Positions 27,333-35,212 of a stretch of 64,000 bases of DNA are shown piece by piece. Made by a program: the position numbers and the translations under genes. The DNA is taken from positions 419,729 to 483,728 of the forward strand of contig NZ_JACHGO010000002.1 of assembly GCF_014202345.1 (NCBI RefSeq), read 5' to 3'. A model generated the notes under the pieces. That model saw only the letters and a list, made by a program, of their open reading frames with translations, ran no database searches and was not told the DNA's origin. Source of the stretch: Desulfovibrio intestinalis. GTDB taxonomy: Bacteria > Desulfobacterota > Desulfovibrionia > Desulfovibrionales > Desulfovibrionaceae. The first letter of the stretch is position 1; every line of letters starts with the position of its first letter.

Positions 27333-27395
27333 ATGGCTCCAGTAAATCGCCCGGTTGCGGAAGTTAACTTCCACAACCGGGCGAATGCATTTTAA
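27333..27395 (+). CDS. possible 20-residue leader ORF embedded in an inverted repeat
   Basis: MAPVNRPVAEVNFHNRANAF, preceded by GGGAGAG 6 bases upstream of the ATG. Codons 6-17 coincide with the 36-bp inverted repeat at 27348-27383. It could be a translated leader that controls the hairpin, or an accidental ORF over a terminator. Confidence 0.3.
   Translation: MAPVNRPVAEVNFHNRANAF
27348..27391 (+). terminator. hairpin after the DUF2325 gene, probable terminator
   Basis: CGCCCGGTTGCGGAAGTT and AACTTCCACAACCGGGCG pair over 18 bp with one mismatch and essentially no loop. The following AATGCATTTT is a weak T tail, so termination may be partial. Confidence 0.55.
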
Positions 27396-27471
27396 CCTCA
27401 AAAATTTATGTCAGAAAAATCTTATGTGTTGATGAGATACCGCATTAAGGAAGAAACTACATTCGCGCGGC

Positions 27472-27527
27472 TTGACTTTTTTGCTTCAACCATATAAACA
27501 CGCTAGGACTTTGGAATTCATTTTCAT
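27472..27527 (+). promoter_or_regulatory. feoB promoter and Fur-like operator
   Basis: TTGACT at 27472-27477 and TAAACA at 27495-27500 are 17 bases apart. TTGGAATTCATTTTCAT at 27511-27527 matches the Desulfovibrio Fur-box pattern with two or three mismatches and would lie on the first transcribed bases. Iron-dependent repression of feoB is expected. Confidence 0.55.
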
Positions 27528-27638
27528 TTCTTTTCGGGGGAATTCGAACGTCATTCAATGGCGGTGGCGGGCATGTGCAAGACAGCTAGTGAAGCCCGTC
27601 CAAAAACGGTCACAATCAGAAGCTCCAGGAAGGCGCGA

Positions 27639-27728
27639 ATGAGCAATTTTTCCGGCATGATCATGGTCAGTGATCTGCAAGGAATTTTTTGCGTCTATTG
27701 TGGAGTGGGAGGGCACTTGCATGAGTGA
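27639..27728 (+). CDS. possible 29-residue ORF overlapping the feoB start
   Basis: MSNFSGMIMVSDLQGIFCV then YCGVGGHLHE. AGGAAGG lies 4 bases ahead of its ATG, and its stop overlaps the feoB ATG by 8 bases, so translation could be coupled to feoB. It has a CxxC pair and two His. It is too short to assign and is not FeoA or FeoC by any motif I can see. Confidence 0.35.
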   Translation: MSNFSGMIMVSDLQGIFCVYCGVGGHLHE

Positions 27729-29964
27729 AATAAAAGATTCGAATAATGGCGCGCACGGGCATCACGGCCATCACGGCCATCACGGCCAGGCACTGCGAAT
27801 TGCCCTGGCTGGCAATCCCAACTGCGGTAAAACTACCGTGTTTAACGGCTACACCGGCGCTCGGCAGCATGTGGGCAACTACCCCGGCGTTACCGTTGAC
27901 AGAAAAGAAGGACATATCGCGGTAAACGGCACGCACGTCACCGTGGTGGACCTGCCCGGCACCTACTCGCTGACTGCGTATTCACAGGAAGAGCTTGTGG
28001 CCCGCAAGGAACTTGCCGGCGACAACGTGCAGGCTGTTATTAACGTGGTGGACGCCTCCGCCCTTGAGCGCAATCTGTTGCTCACCGTACAGATGCTCGA
28101 AATGGGCACCCCCGTGGTGCTTTCCTGCAACATGATGGATGAAGCGCGCGCTTCTGGCGTGCATATCGATATGGATCGTCTGGGCACCTTGCTGGGCGTT
28201 CCCGTGTTGCCGATGGTTGCCCGTACGGGTGAAGGCCTCAAGGAGGCTATGGAAGCCGCTGTCGAGCTGAGCAAAAAGGGCAAGCGCGAGCCTATGCGCA
28301 TTTCTTACGGCGCAGAGCTTGATGAGACCCTGCTTGAACTTGAAAAGCGCATTGTGGCAGCCAACCTGCTGACTGACCGTTACCTGCCAAGCTGGGTGGC
28401 CCTCAAGCTGCTTGAAGGTGACGATGTGGTGCTGCATGAAGCCCGCGCCGCCGATCCCAAAACCACGGACGAACTTGAAGCTCTGCGCAAAAAAATAGCT
28501 GACCACACGCGCGCTACGCTTAACGCCAACCTCGAATCGCTTATTACAGACCACCGCTACGGGTACATTCGCAGCATTCTGCGCGACGGCATTTTTGAGC
28601 AAGATCCCGGCAAGGACCGTCTTGCCCTTTCCGACAAGCTGGACAAAGTGCTCACCAACGCGCTGTTTGGCCCGCTGATCATGATTGGCGTGCTCTACCT
28701 CATGTTCTATGTCACATTTGAGGTGGGCGCATATCCGCAGGGGTGGGTTGAAGACGGCTTTGGTTGGCTTGGTGAATTTTTTGGCGATGTTTTGCCTGAC
28801 GGCCTTGCCAAATCACTGATTGTTGACGGCATCATTGCCGGTGTGGGTGGCGTAATCAGCTTTGTGCCGCTGATCCTTATCATGTTTGTGCTGATTTCCT
28901 TTATGGAAGACAGCGGCTACATGGCCCGCGTGGCCTACATGATGGACCGTATTTTCCGCTTTTTCGGCCTGCACGGCGCTTCGGTCATGCCCTACATCAT
29001 TTCCGGCGGCATTGCTGGCGGCTGCGCCATCCCCGGCGCTATGGCCACCCGCACCCTGCGCAGCCCCAAAGAAAAACTGGCTACCTTGCTGACGCTGCCC
29101 TATATGGCCTGCGGAGCGAAACTTCCGGTCTTTCTGATGCTGGCGGGCGCTTTCTTCCCTGATGATGCCCCCACGGTCATGTTCCTTATCATGCTTGTCG
29201 GCTGGGTTATGGCCTTGTTGGTGGCGCGCTTGCTGCGTTCTTCCATCGTCAAGGGCGAAGCGACTCCTTTCGTAATGGAACTGCCCCCCTACCGCCTGCC
29301 CACGCTGTTCAGCCTGCTGCTGCATTGCTGGGAACGTGCCTGGATGTACCTCAAGAAGGCTGGTACCGTTCTGGTGGCTATTTCCATCATCATTTGGGCG
29401 GGCATGACCTTCCCCAAGATGCCCGAAGAAATGGCCGCGCCTTTTGAACAGAAGATTGAGCAGCTTGAAACCCAGATTGCCGCTTTCCCTGAAGGTGCTG
29501 AAGAGCGTGGTCCTCTTGAAGAAGAACTGACCAGCGTGCGCGACGAACTGGGCGAAGAAGAGCTTGCGTATTCCATTGCTGGCCGTCTGGGCAAGGCCAT
29601 TGAGCCCGCCACACAGCCTGTGGGCTTTGACTGGCGCACGGATATCGCCCTGCTGGCTGGCGTTGCCGCCAAGGAAGCCATCGTGTCCACCCTGGGCACT
29701 GCCTACGCCATTGGCGAACAGGACCCTGAAGACGCCGCTCCCCTGGCTGAACGCCTGAAGAGCGACAGCAACTGGTCAAAGGCTACTGCACTTTCGCTCA
29801 TGCTGTTCGTGCTCATGTACTCTCCCTGCTTTGTGGCTCTTGTGGTCATCAAGCAAGAGGCGGGCAGCTGGGGCTGGCTGATTTTCAGCATGGTCTTCAA
29901 CACCGCTGTGGCCTATGTGGTCGCTATGGTGGCCTACCAGGTTGGACGATCTGTATGGGGATAG
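27721..29964 (+). CDS. feoB: ferrous iron transporter FeoB
   Basis: 747-residue inner-membrane Fe(II) transporter. After an N-terminal His-rich stretch (residues 11-22, GHHG repeats) comes the G domain: P-loop GNPNCGKTTVFNG, switch region NYPGVTVDRKEGH, G3 DLPGTYSL and G4 NMMD. The membrane part has two Gate motifs (SGGIAGGCAIPGAMATR and MACGAKLPVFLML) and a coiled-coil insert of about 60 residues near 575-635. ATG at 27721 follows GGGAGGG. No feoA is adjacent. Regulation by Fur is likely from the upstream box. A terminator follows. Confidence 0.95.
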   Translation: MSEIKDSNNGAHGHHGHHGHHGQALRIALAGNPNCGKTTVFNGYTGARQHVGNYPGVTVDRKEGHIAVNGTHVTVVDLPGTYSLTAYSQEELVARKELAGDNVQAVINVVDASALERNLLLTVQMLEMGTPVVLSCNMMDEARASGVHIDMDRLGTLLGVPVLPMVARTGEGLKEAMEAAVELSKKGKREPMRISYGAELDETLLELEKRIVAANLLTDRYLPSWVALKLLEGDDVVLHEARAADPKTTDELEALRKKIADHTRATLNANLESLITDHRYGYIRSILRDGIFEQDPGKDRLALSDKLDKVLTNALFGPLIMIGVLYLMFYVTFEVGAYPQGWVEDGFGWLGEFFGDVLPDGLAKSLIVDGIIAGVGGVISFVPLILIMFVLISFMEDSGYMARVAYMMDRIFRFFGLHGASVMPYIISGGIAGGCAIPGAMATRTLRSPKEKLATLLTLPYMACGAKLPVFLMLAGAFFPDDAPTVMFLIMLVGWVMALLVARLLRSSIVKGEATPFVMELPPYRLPTLFSLLLHCWERAWMYLKKAGTVLVAISIIIWAGMTFPKMPEEMAAPFEQKIEQLETQIAAFPEGAEERGPLEEELTSVRDELGEEELAYSIAGRLGKAIEPATQPVGFDWRTDIALLAGVAAKEAIVSTLGTAYAIGEQDPEDAAPLAERLKSDSNWSKATALSLMLFVLMYSPCFVALVVIKQEAGSWGWLIFSMVFNTAVAYVVAMVAYQVGRSVWG

Positions 29965-30035
29965 TATAAGGGCTTCGGTTTGCCTTGCCGCCTGACGGCA
30001 GCAAATCCCGAAACAGAGCTTTGAGCTTTAGTACA

Positions 30036-30083
30036 TGCCCGTGCCGCGCCTTGACAAAGGGCTTGCGGCACGGGCATTGTTTT
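30036..30083 (+). terminator. feoB terminator
   Basis: TGCCCGTGCCGC and GCGGCACGGGCA form a perfect 12-bp stem with a 17-base loop, followed by TTGTTTT. Confidence 0.82.
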
Positions 30084-30146
30084 ATGGATATTGGCATTAT
30101 GCGTCAGGCGTTTATTTTGAGACTCAGGTCGTGCATTGGGGTGTGT

Positions 30147-30632
30147 ATGGTGATTCGGACTTTTGGCCTCTGCCTTATCCTTTGCCTTCTCTGGGGAATA
30201 TCCCCGGCTTTTGCCTGGGACGCCTGGGTTATTAGTGTTGAGGACGGCAACACCGTTTCTGTCAGTAAAACGCGTGGCAGCGAAGACGCTGACACCGTGT
30301 TGCGCTTTTATGGTATCGACGCGCCTACCTTGAGCCAGCCTTTTGGTCCGGAAGCCCGTCAGCGCCTATCAGAGATTATGGCGCGCGGCACCAAGGTTAC
30401 GGTAGAGCCGATAGGTGAAAGTGAATCTGGCACCGTAAGCGCGCTTATTCAGGTTGGCGGCGCATCTGTCAATTATCAGCTGGTGGCCGAAGGGTTGGCC
30501 TGGGTAGACCGACAAACCTGCCGGGCCATTTTTTGCCGCCGCTGGATGATACAGGAACATCAGGCTGTTGTGGACAGGCGGGGGATCTGGGGCCTGAAAA
30601 TTGGCACACCCCCCTGGCAGTGGAGCAGATAA
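30147..30632 (+). CDS. exported staphylococcal-nuclease-like protein, probably degenerate
   Basis: 161 residues starting MVIRTFGLCLILCLLWG, with a signal peptide cleaved after AFA at about 23. The mature part has the SNase OB-fold pattern: DGNTVSV, VLRFYGIDAPT, a long helix, and NYQLVAEGLAWV. Of the catalytic set of Staphylococcus nuclease, the second Arg (in DxYGR) and the Glu after GIDAP are missing (GIDAPT, GESESG), so nuclease activity is doubtful. ATGs at 30084 and 30099 are in frame but would bury the signal peptide. It overlaps no neighbour and precedes a 142-residue gene by 14 bp. Confidence 0.68.
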   Translation: MVIRTFGLCLILCLLWGISPAFAWDAWVISVEDGNTVSVSKTRGSEDADTVLRFYGIDAPTLSQPFGPEARQRLSEIMARGTKVTVEPIGESESGTVSALIQVGGASVNYQLVAEGLAWVDRQTCRAIFCRRWMIQEHQAVVDRRGIWGLKIGTPPWQWSR

Positions 30633-30646
30633 AAAACGGAGTACAT

Positions 30647-31075
30647 ATGAACGTTACTGGTTCGCAGGAATTGAGGGAATTTCTTGATGGTTGGAAAACC
30701 GATCCTCAGAACGCCAAAGCGGCCTTCACGGCATATATGGATTTTCTGGCTGCGCACAGCGGTATGAGTTTTACCTTCAAGGCGCGCCCCGGCGTGAGCT
30801 ATTCTTTGCGCGCCCGGCACGTTGCTCAGAGCAGACGTGAGCTTTTTGTACTGCTGGATGTGGTTGACGATGAAGCGGATAACCGCTGGCTGTCTGTCTG
30901 CTTTTACAACAATATGGTAACGGACGCCGAAGACAAGGGCGATTTTGTGCCCAGCGGCCTGATGGACGAAGACGCCCGCTGCTTTAACCTTGAAGAAGAT
31001 GACGCCCGTATGCGTGACTATATTATGGCCCGGCTGGCCGAAGCTGCGCGTAACGCCGAAAAGAACGTGGAGTAA
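30647..31075 (+). CDS. conserved hypothetical protein, acidic, 142 residues
   Basis: I do not recognise this family. It is a soluble, acidic protein (C-terminal LEEDDARMRDYIMARLAEAARNAEK is helical), with a central beta-rich segment SYSLRARHVAQSRRELFVLLDVVDDE and WLSVCFYNNMVTD. No signal peptide. GGAG lies 7 bases ahead of the ATG. It is followed after 2 bp by the exonuclease gene, so the two are cotranscribed and may be functionally linked. Confidence 0.75.
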   Translation: MNVTGSQELREFLDGWKTDPQNAKAAFTAYMDFLAAHSGMSFTFKARPGVSYSLRARHVAQSRRELFVLLDVVDDEADNRWLSVCFYNNMVTDAEDKGDFVPSGLMDEDARCFNLEEDDARMRDYIMARLAEAARNAEKNVE

Positions 31076-31077
31076 AT

Positions 31078-31608
31078 TTGCAGACTGCACATGCCGCGCC
31101 CTGCGTGGCCATAGATTTTGAAACTTCCGGGTATGCGGCCCACAGCGCTTGCGCTGTGGGCCTTGCCCGCATTGAAGACGGGCGCGTTGTAGACCAGTTT
31201 TACAGCCTTATCTGCCCGCCGTCTTCGCGAGTTATGTTTACAGAAATTCATGGGCTCACCTGGAGCATGTTAAAGAGTGCTCCCAGCTTTATTGAAGTCT
31301 GGCCGCAGATGGAAGCGTTCATTACCGGAGCTGATGCGCTGCTGGCGCACAACGCTTCTTTCGACAGGCGCGTATTGCAGGCCTGCTGCCGTGAAGCCGG
31401 AACCGACGCCCCTCGCTGCCACTTTCTCTGTACCTTGAAGGGCGCACGGCGCAGCCTTCCCTTGCCTTCAAAGAAGCTCAATCACGTTTGCGAGTATTTT
31501 GGCATAGGCCTTGAGCATCACCATGCAGGTTCAGATGCTTCTGCCTGTGCCCAGATATATCTGCACCTGCGTGCATTGGGCGTTACTGACAGTCAGATGC
31601 GTCTGTAG
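31078..31608 (+). CDS. DEDDh 3'-5' exonuclease (DnaQ-like)
   Basis: 176 residues, starting with TTG at 31078, with GGAG in a proper place 6-9 bases upstream; no ATG start fits. Exo I is AIDFETSG (metal-binding Asp and Glu), Exo II lies in LLAHNASFDRRVL, and Exo III is HHAGSDASACAQ with the catalytic His. The family includes polymerase III epsilon and ribonuclease T. The size fits a stand-alone proofreading or trimming nuclease. The substrate is unknown. Confidence 0.85.
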   Translation: MQTAHAAPCVAIDFETSGYAAHSACAVGLARIEDGRVVDQFYSLICPPSSRVMFTEIHGLTWSMLKSAPSFIEVWPQMEAFITGADALLAHNASFDRRVLQACCREAGTDAPRCHFLCTLKGARRSLPLPSKKLNHVCEYFGIGLEHHHAGSDASACAQIYLHLRALGVTDSQMRL

Positions 31609-31644
31609 CTTCATCGCACAATTCGTTCCCCAAAAGTATGCGCC

Positions 31645-31700
31645 GTATCCGGCCTTGACCTCGTCAATAAAGTGGCGGCGTTGAGGCCGGATACTTTTTT
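31645..31700 (+). terminator. terminator after the exonuclease gene
   Basis: GTATCCGGCCTTGAC and GTTGAGGCCGGATAC form a 15-bp stem with one G-T pair and a 20-base loop, followed by six T. Confidence 0.85.
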
Positions 31701-31750
31701 GAATGAAAAAATTTACTTTAACATAATGTTTTAATTAAATAAATAAATAT

Positions 31751-31766
31751 TGGAATGGGTTTTGCT
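31751..31766 (+). promoter_or_regulatory. sigma-54-like promoter of flgB
   Basis: TGGAATGGGTTTTGCT has GG and GC elements at the exact 11-base register of -24/-12 promoters, in an AT-rich setting, 41 bp before the flgB ATG. The CAC part of the -24 element is weak. Flagellar genes of this group are commonly RpoN-dependent. Confidence 0.5.
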
Positions 31767-31806
31767 TTTGACTTGGCAGCAATCCATACGGACTGCAGGA
31801 GGCATC

Positions 31807-32220
31807 ATGAAAAGTTTGTTCAGCAGCCAGGTCGGCCTTGTTGGCACGGTCATGAACATGCAGCTTCAACGGCAGAATGTCATTGCGGGCAACTTGGCCA
31901 ACATTGACACGCCCAACTACAAGCCGCGTGAACTGAGTTTTGAAAAAGAACTCCAGACCGCCCTTGGGCAGGATATGGAAGGCCAGATGAGCCGTACCAA
32001 CGGGGAACATATTCCTTCAGCCTTTGATCCTGAATCCTTCCGGCCTGAATGGTCGGAGGCTTTCAAACCCAGGCTTATTCACGGTGAAGACCGCGTGAAC
32101 CTTGATAAGGAAATGGCCAAGCATTCCAAGAACCAGTTACAGTTCACCGCATTGGCCCAAATTCTGACCAAGACTTTTGAAGGCATGCATACCGTCATAC
32201 AAGACGGCAAGCAGGTTTAA
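31807..32220 (+). CDS. flgB: flagellar basal-body rod protein FlgB
   Basis: 137-residue proximal rod subunit. The N-terminal rod signature QLQRQNVIAGNLANIDTPNYKPRELSF is clear, and the C-terminal helix ends NQLQFTALAQILTKTFEGMHTVIQ. Start MKSLFSSQVG follows GCAGGAGG; an upstream ATG at 31750 lies over the promoter. It is exported through the flagellar type III system. First gene of the flgB-flgC-fliE unit. Confidence 0.96.
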   Translation: MKSLFSSQVGLVGTVMNMQLQRQNVIAGNLANIDTPNYKPRELSFEKELQTALGQDMEGQMSRTNGEHIPSAFDPESFRPEWSEAFKPRLIHGEDRVNLDKEMAKHSKNQLQFTALAQILTKTFEGMHTVIQDGKQV

Positions 32221-32342
32221 GAAACGCAGATCAGATAATGATCAGCGAATTACCGGCTGTTTTGCTGGAGGTGACAGGTAACTGTTGACCCCAAAAACAG
32301 CGCAGGTGGCCTTCACGGATCTTCGAGTATCAGGAGGACGTC

Positions 32343-32780
32343 ATGGATTTCATGACAGCATTTGACATAAGCGCATCGGGCCTTGCGGCTGACCGTACGC
32401 GCATCAATACAATCTCGATGAACTTGGCCAATGCCAAGACCACGCGAACCCCTTTGGGTGGCCCTTACCGCAGGCGCAGTGTTGTGCAGCAGACGGCTGA
32501 CGTGGACGATCCCTTTTCCGTGCATATGCGTTCGGCGCTTGACCGTGCGGTTCAAGGGGTGCGCGTTATGGCTGTGACAATGGACAACCGTCCTTTCAAG
32601 CGCGTGTATGAGCCGGGTAACCCCGACGCTAACGCAGAAGGCTATGTGATGTATCCCGACATCAACGTGGTGGAAGAAATGGCCAATCTTATGACGGCCC
32701 AGCGTAACTTTGAAGCCAACGTTACGACGGTGGACGCTGTAAAGGGCATGTACGTCAAAGCCCTTGAAATTGGCAAATAG
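32343..32780 (+). CDS. flgC: flagellar basal-body rod protein FlgC
   Basis: 145-residue proximal rod subunit with the family N terminus FDISASGLAADRTRINTISMNLANAKTTRTP and C terminus GYVMYPDINVVEEMANLMTAQRNFEANVTTVDAVKGM. CAGGAGGACGTC precedes the ATG. It follows flgB by 122 bp. Confidence 0.97.
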   Translation: MDFMTAFDISASGLAADRTRINTISMNLANAKTTRTPLGGPYRRRSVVQQTADVDDPFSVHMRSALDRAVQGVRVMAVTMDNRPFKRVYEPGNPDANAEGYVMYPDINVVEEMANLMTAQRNFEANVTTVDAVKGMYVKALEIGK

Positions 32781-32842
32781 CAATAAAAATATGTTCGTAC
32801 GCGAAAACGTGCGGAATCAGTGAGCGGAGTCAGGAGAATACC

Positions 32843-33289
32843 ATGAGCATTCAGGCAACAGGCATGCGCGCGTATAGTGAAGCCATGCAGCATTTCAGCA
32901 AGGTGTCCGGCAGTTTGCAGCAGGGTTCGGCAGTAAGCGGGCAAACGCTTTTTTCCCGCACGCTGGACCAGAGCCTTGCACGCAGCCAGGTTGATACTGG
33001 CGAAAACTTCGGCGCTCAGGTGGACAAGATGCAGTTTCCTGGCACCGCCTCCACCCCGGTGACGCCGGAAAGCAGCTTCACGGGCACGCTCAAAGACTCT
33101 CTTAATAAAGTCAATCAGCTGCAAAGCGTGAAAGACCACGCCATCAACGAGTTCGCTTCTGGCCGCACCCAGAATGTGCAGGAACTCATGATCACCATGC
33201 AGAAATCCAGTCTTGCTATGAAGCTTACTACCGCTGTGCGCGGCAAGGTGCTGGAAGCCTATAAAGAAATTTCAAAAATGCAGTTTTAG
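32843..33289 (+). CDS. fliE: flagellar MS-ring/rod adaptor FliE
   Basis: 148 residues. The conserved C-terminal half, SFTGTLKDSLNKVNQLQSVKDHAINEFASG then the NVQELMITMQKSSLAMKLTTAVRGKVLEAYKEISKMQF segment, is typical FliE. The N-terminal 70 residues are poorly conserved and longer than usual. It connects the MS ring to the rod. A terminator-like hairpin follows, separating it from fliF. Confidence 0.93.
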   Translation: MSIQATGMRAYSEAMQHFSKVSGSLQQGSAVSGQTLFSRTLDQSLARSQVDTGENFGAQVDKMQFPGTASTPVTPESSFTGTLKDSLNKVNQLQSVKDHAINEFASGRTQNVQELMITMQKSSLAMKLTTAVRGKVLEAYKEISKMQF

Positions 33290-33328
33290 CCTTAACGCAT
33301 CACATCTTCTGATCACGCTCCTGAACGA

Positions 33329-33369
33329 CCTCTCTCCATGCGGCTTTGCCGTTGGGGAGAGGTTTTTTT
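33329..33369 (+). terminator. terminator between fliE and fliF
   Basis: CCTCTCTCC and GGGGAGAGG pair over 9 bp (one G-T) with a 16-base loop, followed by seven T. It separates flgBC-fliE from the fliF unit, which has its own promoter. Confidence 0.82.
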
Positions 33370-33484
33370 GCGTTAATTTCAGGGGCCGACGCAAATAATT
33401 CTTCAAAGTTGAAGTGTTCAAACTGCGTGCTGCCCAGTGGCAGTGGGCTCAATAGTAACCTGCCAAAATTCATACACTATATAG

Positions 33485-33500
33485 TGGCATGGCTCTTGCT
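33485..33500 (+). promoter_or_regulatory. sigma-54 promoter of fliF
   Basis: TGGCATGGCTCTTGCT fits the RpoN consensus TGGCAC-N5-TTGCW with one mismatch and correct GG-GC spacing, 63 bp before the fliF ATG. It would need an enhancer-binding activator not present in this window. Confidence 0.72.
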
Positions 33501-33562
33501 AGTGGTAAGAGAGCCCGGCCTTGGCGTCGGAAAACCAGCGCTTGCGCGCACAGGAGCGGACC

Positions 33563-35212
33563 ATGCCTGCATTCATTCAACAATTCGTCAATTCCTTCAC
33601 GGCGATATGGGCCAAAATGAGCCCACTGCAACGCATTGCTTCCGTTGGCGGGGCTGTAGGCCTGCTGGCTGCTGTCATTGGCCTCTCCATCTGGTTGAGC
33701 CGCCCTGAATACCGTGTTCTTTACTCCAACCTTGGCCCGGAAGACGCCAGTGTGGTCGTCAAAGCGCTGCAGGGCGACAAGGTGGCCTACCGGATTGCCG
33801 ACAACGGCGCGACCATCCTTGTGCCGCAGGAAATTGTTTACGACCAGCGCATCAAGATCGCGGGCGAAGGCGGTCTGGTGGGGCAGGGCATTGGCTTTGA
33901 AATTTTTGACAAAATCAAAGTAGGCCAGACTGACTTCGTACAGAAGATCAACTACACCCGCGCCCTCCAGGGCGAACTGGCCCGTACCATCAGCGAGTTC
34001 CCCAGTGTGGAAAGCGCCCGTGTGCATCTGGTCATTCCGCGTCGCAGCCTCTTTGTTGAAGAACGCCAATCTCCTTCAGCTTCAGTGGTCCTCAAGCTTA
34101 TCCGGGCCAATATCAAGATTGATCAGAAAGAAATCAACGCCATTCTCAATATGATGCTCATGTCTGTGGAAGGTCTGGACAGAGGCCATGTTTCCATTAC
34201 CGACACCAGCGGCAAGGTTCTTTACCAGCCGGAAGAAGACAGCCTGGCGGGTATAACCACTACCCAGATGGAATATCGCCAGACAGTGCAGCGCAATCTT
34301 GAACGCCGCATTGAAGAGATGCTGCAACCCCTTTTTGGTCCTGGCCGCGTGATTGCCAAGGTCAACGCCGATATGGATTTCAGTCAGAAAACCATACGCC
34401 GTGAACTTTTTGACCCTGAAAAAACAGCGGTGCGCAGTGAATACCGCCAGGAAGAAACGCAGCAGGGCCGCGCCAATCTTGAAGCAGGTTCACCGGATGT
34501 AAATTTTCGAGGCGACGGCATTACTGGCTCGGTTTCTGACCAGAGCGGTACGCGCGAATCGCGCACTACCAACTATGAAATCAACAAAGAAGAGCAGCAG
34601 ATTGTTTCAAATGTGGGTGAATTACGCCGTTTGACTGTTGCAGTCCTCATAGATGGCACGTATGTAAAGACGGATGGCATATGGAGCTTCATGCCCCGCA
34701 AGAGCGAAGAGCTTGAACAGGTGCGCCAGCTTGTACATAATGCTGTGGGGCTGGATACGGGTCGCGGCGACGCTCTTGAGGTCAGCTCCGCGCCATTTAC
34801 CGATTCGGAGCCGCCCAAGGACCCCAATTTTGCCGACATACTGGCCGATTATGCGGAGCGTCTGGGTAAGCCCCTGCTCAATGCGCTGCTGGCCTTCTTG
34901 TTTCTGATGCTTATTGTGCGGCCTGTGGTGCTGGCTCTTATTCGCCCCAAGGTTGAAGCTGGCGAAATGGTTGAAGGTCTGGAAGGCCTGCCAGCCGCAG
35001 AAGAGCAGCTTGCCCTCTATGAGGCCCTGGAAGAGGCCGCAAGAACTGAGGACGAGGCCCTGCAAGAAAATTTGAATGATGAGGACGATCTGGTGTTCAA
35101 GGACATTGAAGCTTTGAAAGCGCACATTTTCAGCCTGTCCGACAATCATATGGAGCAGGTGGTAAGTTTGGTGCGCGGCTGGATGAAAAGTGATGAAACA
35201 GCTAAAGCCTAG
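33563..35212 (+). CDS. fliF: flagellar MS-ring protein FliF
   Basis: 549-residue inner-membrane ring protein. The first membrane helix lies at about 25-45 (GGAVGLLAAVIGLSIWL), periplasmic ring-building motifs follow with ARVHLVIPRRSLF, and the second helix at about 437-457 (LNALLAFLFLMLIVRPVVL). The cytoplasmic C-terminal tail (513-549), with HIFSLSDNHMEQVVSLVRGWMKS, is the FliG-binding region. The start MPAFIQQF was chosen because AGGAG lies about 8 bases upstream. The 3' end overlaps a 72-residue ORF that repeats this tail. Confidence 0.96.
   Translation: MPAFIQQFVNSFTAIWAKMSPLQRIASVGGAVGLLAAVIGLSIWLSRPEYRVLYSNLGPEDASVVVKALQGDKVAYRIADNGATILVPQEIVYDQRIKIAGEGGLVGQGIGFEIFDKIKVGQTDFVQKINYTRALQGELARTISEFPSVESARVHLVIPRRSLFVEERQSPSASVVLKLIRANIKIDQKEINAILNMMLMSVEGLDRGHVSITDTSGKVLYQPEEDSLAGITTTQMEYRQTVQRNLERRIEEMLQPLFGPGRVIAKVNADMDFSQKTIRRELFDPEKTAVRSEYRQEETQQGRANLEAGSPDVNFRGDGITGSVSDQSGTRESRTTNYEINKEEQQIVSNVGELRRLTVAVLIDGTYVKTDGIWSFMPRKSEELEQVRQLVHNAVGLDTGRGDALEVSSAPFTDSEPPKDPNFADILADYAERLGKPLLNALLAFLFLMLIVRPVVLALIRPKVEAGEMVEGLEGLPAAEEQLALYEALEEAARTEDEALQENLNDEDDLVFKDIEALKAHIFSLSDNHMEQVVSLVRGWMKSDETAKA

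Noticed and set aside
27750..27788. Short tandem repeat considered as CRISPR-like or microsatellite
   Set aside because: The three 9-base units are in frame within feoB and encode GHH repeats; there are no spacers.
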